64,000 bases of DNA from the NCBI GenBank assembly GCA_018267725.1, contig JAFDXY010000009.1, positions 62,001-126,000 on the forward strand, written 5' to 3'. Source of the stretch: Bacteroidota bacterium (GTDB lineage Bacteria > Bacteroidota > Bacteroidia > Chitinophagales > Chitinophagaceae). Shown here one piece after another: positions 61,413 through 64,000 of this stretch. The stretch's first letter is position 1. Each line of letters begins with the position of its first letter. The notes below the pieces were generated by a model. It was not told where the DNA came from, did not search any database, and worked only from the letters and a program-made list of their open reading frames with translations. The translations under genes were made by a program, and so were the position numbers.

Positions 61413-63386
61413 CTATTTTTTTTGTAATACCCATTCATAATCTAATTGGCGTTTATCTAAATTGGCAGCAACAACTTTTATATATAGTTTATCGCCCATT
61501 TTAAATTTCCTTCCACTTCTTCTTCCTACTAAACTAAAATCATTTTCATTTAATCTAAAATCATCATAATCACTTAAACCAACTATACTTACTAAGCCTT
61601 CGCATTTATGCTCAACAGTTTCGGCAAATACACCAAAACTTGCTACACCGCTAACAACAGCTTCAAACACTTCGCCTATATGGCTTTGCATAAATTCAAC
61701 TTGTTTGTATTTATTGCCTGCACGTTCACATTCCATGGCTGCACGTTCTCTTTCGCTGCAATGTTTGCATTGCTCTTCCATTTTATTATCGAGCATTGGT
61801 TTTTCTTTCAACACACTTTCTAAAACACGATGCACCAACACATCTGGGTAACGACGAATGGGCGAAGTGAAGTGGCAATAAAATTCAAAACCTAAACCAT
61901 AATGCCCAATATTTTTTGAAGTGTAAGCTGCTTTAGCCATTGTTCGTATTCCTAATTGTTCTAACACATGTTGCTCGGGTTTTCCTTTTACTGCTTCAAG
62001 CATTTCATTAAAACTTTGTGCAATTTTATCGGGAGAAGATGTATTAAATTGATAACCAAATTTTCTTGCATATTCTACAAAAGGTTGTAGTTTTTCTTCA
62101 TCAGGTTGGTCATGAATTCTATATGGAAAAGGAATTTCTTTATTATTTATTTCAATTTTTGAAACATGCTCTGCAACGGTTTTGTTTGCCAACAGCATAA
62201 ACTCTTCAATTAGTTGATGTGCTTCTTTGCTTTCTTTAACAACAATGCCAATTGGTTTTCCGTTTTTATCTAATTTAAATCTTACTTCTTGAGATGAAAA
62301 ATTAATAGCACCTTCTTTAAAACGTTGTTTGCGTAAGCGTTGTGCAATATCGTTCAACAATAAAATTTCATCTTTATAAATGCCTTCTTTGTTTTCAATT
62401 ATTTCTTGCACATCTTCATAAGTATAACGATGGTTAGAATGAATTGCCGTTCTTCCTAACCAATAATTTTTTATTTCTCCTTTTGTGTTCATTTCAAAAA
62501 CGGCAGAGAAAGTAAATTTATCTTCATTAGGTCTTAACGAACATAATTCATTTGAAATTTTTTCGGGCAACATAGGATTAACTCTATCAGGCAAATAAAC
62601 CGATGTTGCACGTTTATATGCTTCTGCATCTAAAGCCGTGTTGGGTTGTACATAATAACTTACATCTGCAATATGTACACCTATTTCATATATGTTATTT
62701 TTTATCTTTTTAAATGAAATAGCATCATCAAAATCTTTTGCATCAACAGGGTCAATGGTAAAAGTTAAAGTGTCTCTAAAATCTTTTCGTTTAGCAATTT
62801 CTGTTTCATCTAATTTTTCTGAAAGTGTCGCTGTTTCTTTCAACACATCTTTTTCAAACAATAAAGGGAATCCGTTTTCTACCAATATTTCATTCATGGC
62901 AGCATCGTTTTCATCTTCTGCCTTCATTATTTTAACTACTTCCCCAATTGGTTTTTTATCGCCTTTTTCCCAACGCACCATTTTAGCTAAAACCTTTTCT
63001 TTATTTTTTGCTCCGTTTAATTTGTTTAACGGAATAAACAAATCGGGCATTGGTTTATCTGAATCAGGAATAAAAAATGCAAAGTTGGTTGAGAGTTGAA
63101 TATGCCCTACAAACTCTGTTTGCCTGCGTTGTAATACTTCAACAATTCTGCCTTCTTTTTTCTTTGTTGTAAAACTTTCTTTAATTACTTTGGCAATAAC
63201 TGTGTCGCCATTTAATGCTGTATTAAAATCTCCGGGACGTATTAATAAATCGCCTGTTCCTGTTTCAGGAATTACAAATCCTAATCCGCTACGGGTTACT
63301 TCCAGTCTACCTTTCAGCGTTCCGCTAATTGCTTTGTTAGGATGCGTATTTTTTGTTGTGGTATGTTTTGTTTTTTTCTTTTTCAT
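61413..63386 (-). CDS. rnr: Ribonuclease R
   Basis: 657 residues. A 3'-5' exoribonuclease able to degrade structured RNA. A basic N-terminus (MKKKKTKHTTTK) is followed by cold-shock domains (LEVTRSGLGFVIPETG, near 30). The RNB catalytic domain carries DPVDAKDFDDAISF with the metal-binding aspartates and HIADVSYYV. The C-terminal S1 domain (about 570-650) has FEAVVSGVASFGVFAETVEHKCEG. It is shorter than E. coli RNase R (813) but normal for Bacteroidetes. The ATG overlaps the lpxK stop by one base (TAATG), so the two are translationally coupled. Confidence 0.95.
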   Translation of the reverse strand: MKKKKTKHTTTKNTHPNKAISGTLKGRLEVTRSGLGFVIPETGTGDLLIRPGDFNTALNGDTVIAKVIKESFTTKKKEGRIVEVLQRRQTEFVGHIQLSTNFAFFIPDSDKPMPDLFIPLNKLNGAKNKEKVLAKMVRWEKGDKKPIGEVVKIMKAEDENDAAMNEILVENGFPLLFEKDVLKETATLSEKLDETEIAKRKDFRDTLTFTIDPVDAKDFDDAISFKKIKNNIYEIGVHIADVSYYVQPNTALDAEAYKRATSVYLPDRVNPMLPEKISNELCSLRPNEDKFTFSAVFEMNTKGEIKNYWLGRTAIHSNHRYTYEDVQEIIENKEGIYKDEILLLNDIAQRLRKQRFKEGAINFSSQEVRFKLDKNGKPIGIVVKESKEAHQLIEEFMLLANKTVAEHVSKIEINNKEIPFPYRIHDQPDEEKLQPFVEYARKFGYQFNTSSPDKIAQSFNEMLEAVKGKPEQHVLEQLGIRTMAKAAYTSKNIGHYGLGFEFYCHFTSPIRRYPDVLVHRVLESVLKEKPMLDNKMEEQCKHCSERERAAMECERAGNKYKQVEFMQSHIGEVFEAVVSGVASFGVFAETVEHKCEGLVSIVGLSDYDDFRLNENDFSLVGRRSGRKFKMGDKLYIKVVAANLDKRQLDYEWVLQKK

Positions 63387-64000
63387 TAATTAGGATTGAA
63401 AGAAAAGTTTTTTATGAATGATATTATTTCTGTATTAAACAACTCTCCTTCATTAAATAAAAATTTATGTTTTACAGGCAATACATATAACGGAATATTG
63501 TTTAATTCGCTATCAAATTTATGTAGCCTTACTGCATCTTTTTCTGTTGTTAATATGAATTTATTGTTAGCATCCATTTCATTAAAACGTTGTTTAATTT
63601 CATTTAAATCATCTATACTAAATATGTGATGATCGTTATAATCTTTCTGATAATAAGTGCGAGCATTTTTTACTAAATATTCTTTTAATGGTTTTGGGTT
63701 GGCTATTCCGCATACCAATAATATTTCATCTTCAATTGTAATATTTTTTATTTGATTTGAAATAATGTGATAAGGTAACCCATATTCAATAGTTGTAAAA
63801 AATATTTTTTGAGATGGTGTTGCATGAAGGCTTTCAGTTATTTTTTGTTTTTTATCAGCAGATAAATCTGGCGGGCATTTTGTTACAACAATAATATTAG
63901 CTCTTTTAGCAGAACGCCATTCATCTCTCAAATCTCCTGTTGGCAAAAAGAAATCATATAAATATAAATTACTATATTCTGTAAGTAAAATATTAAAGCC
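63386..64000 (-). CDS. lpxK: Tetraacyldisaccharide 4'-kinase, 5' part beyond window
   Basis: The frame is open to the right edge, so 205 C-terminal residues are seen and the P-loop half is missing. LpxK phosphorylates the 4' position of the lipid A disaccharide at the inner membrane. The visible part starts GFNILLTEYSNLYLYDFFLPTGDLRD, with the LPTGDLRDEWRSAKRANIIVVTK segment that is typical of Bacteroidetes LpxK. VCGIANPKPLKEYL follows, and ILTTEKDAVRLHKF near the end is another signature. It shows that this organism makes lipid A. Confidence 0.92.
   Translation of the reverse strand, partial: GFNILLTEYSNLYLYDFFLPTGDLRDEWRSAKRANIIVVTKCPPDLSADKKQKITESLHATPSQKIFFTTIEYGLPYHIISNQIKNITIEDEILLVCGIANPKPLKEYLVKNARTYYQKDYNDHHIFSIDDLNEIKQRFNEMDANNKFILTTEKDAVRLHKFDSELNNIPLYVLPVKHKFLFNEGELFNTEIISFIKNFSFNPN

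Noticed and set aside
1..64000. tRNA, rRNA, CRISPR, insertion-sequence or prophage signals
   Set aside because: All gaps are under 270 bp and were read through; none showed a cloverleaf, repeat-spacer array, transposase or integrase.

Overview
The window is AT-rich, densely coded chromosomal DNA from a member of the Bacteroidota, most likely order Chitinophagales (Chitinophagaceae-like). The evidence is the full Bacteroidetes division and cell-wall (dcw) gene order, Bacteroidetes-only families (omega-type RpoZ, DUF4835/PorD, DUF4296, DUF4407, paired DUF1800/DUF1501), a sensor kinase with beta-propeller and Y_Y_Y domains, and promoters with the Bacteroidetes -7 box TAnnTTTG. No insertion sequence, prophage, CRISPR array, tRNA or rRNA was seen. 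No strand of clearly foreign DNA stands out.

Layout. 0-12 kb: a truncated TPR gene, two small secreted proteins of unknown role, the inner-membrane insertase yidC, a DUF4407 membrane protein, a dipeptidyl-peptidase IV, CTP synthase (pyrG), a dienelactone-hydrolase-like enzyme, an Omp85-like barrel and a TIGR01777 epimerase-like protein. 12-29 kb: the dcw cluster on the minus strand, read mraZ-rsmH-ftsL-ftsI-murE-mraY-murD-ftsW-murG-murC-ftsQ-ftsA-ftsZ; it makes lipid II and builds the divisome, and ends at a strong terminator after ftsZ. A putative MraZ operator of four 10-bp-phased boxes lies before mraZ. 29-39 kb: queA, an unknown lipoprotein and a small secreted protein, a degraded ORF remnant, a hybrid-type propeller sensor kinase with its LytTR regulator, a second (orphan) histidine kinase, and a YqgE/AlgH protein. 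39-45 kb: CoA-transferase subunits scoA/scoB, DUF4296 and PorD-like proteins, rpoZ, bamD, an OmpA-family protein and a beta-barrel protein. 45-64 kb: polyprenyl diphosphate synthase, recJ, htpG, an M14 carboxypeptidase, homogentisate dioxygenase facing a saccharopine-dehydrogenase-like gene, a DUF1800/DUF1501 pair, a DUF1080 protein, RNase R and a truncated lpxK.

The most unusual structure is a dispersed intergenic element with the invariant 12-mer GTTGCGTCGCAC, present six times. In five copies it is followed in mRNA sense, after 18-20 nt, by an AAAGTTTGTAAC-like box. In four copies (before ftsQ, murD, ftsL and htpG) the core lies 40-44 nt from the start codon, so it may be a leader element as well as a repeat. 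It also creates false N-terminal extensions (murG). Other points are a possible loss of the T7-loop asparagine in FtsZ, convergent gene pairs sharing a palindromic TTAA double stop, near-leaderless promoters, and simple-word repeat tracts that have grown into the rsmH start. I see no defence, secretion-effector or biosynthetic island here; most of the window is conserved core genome.
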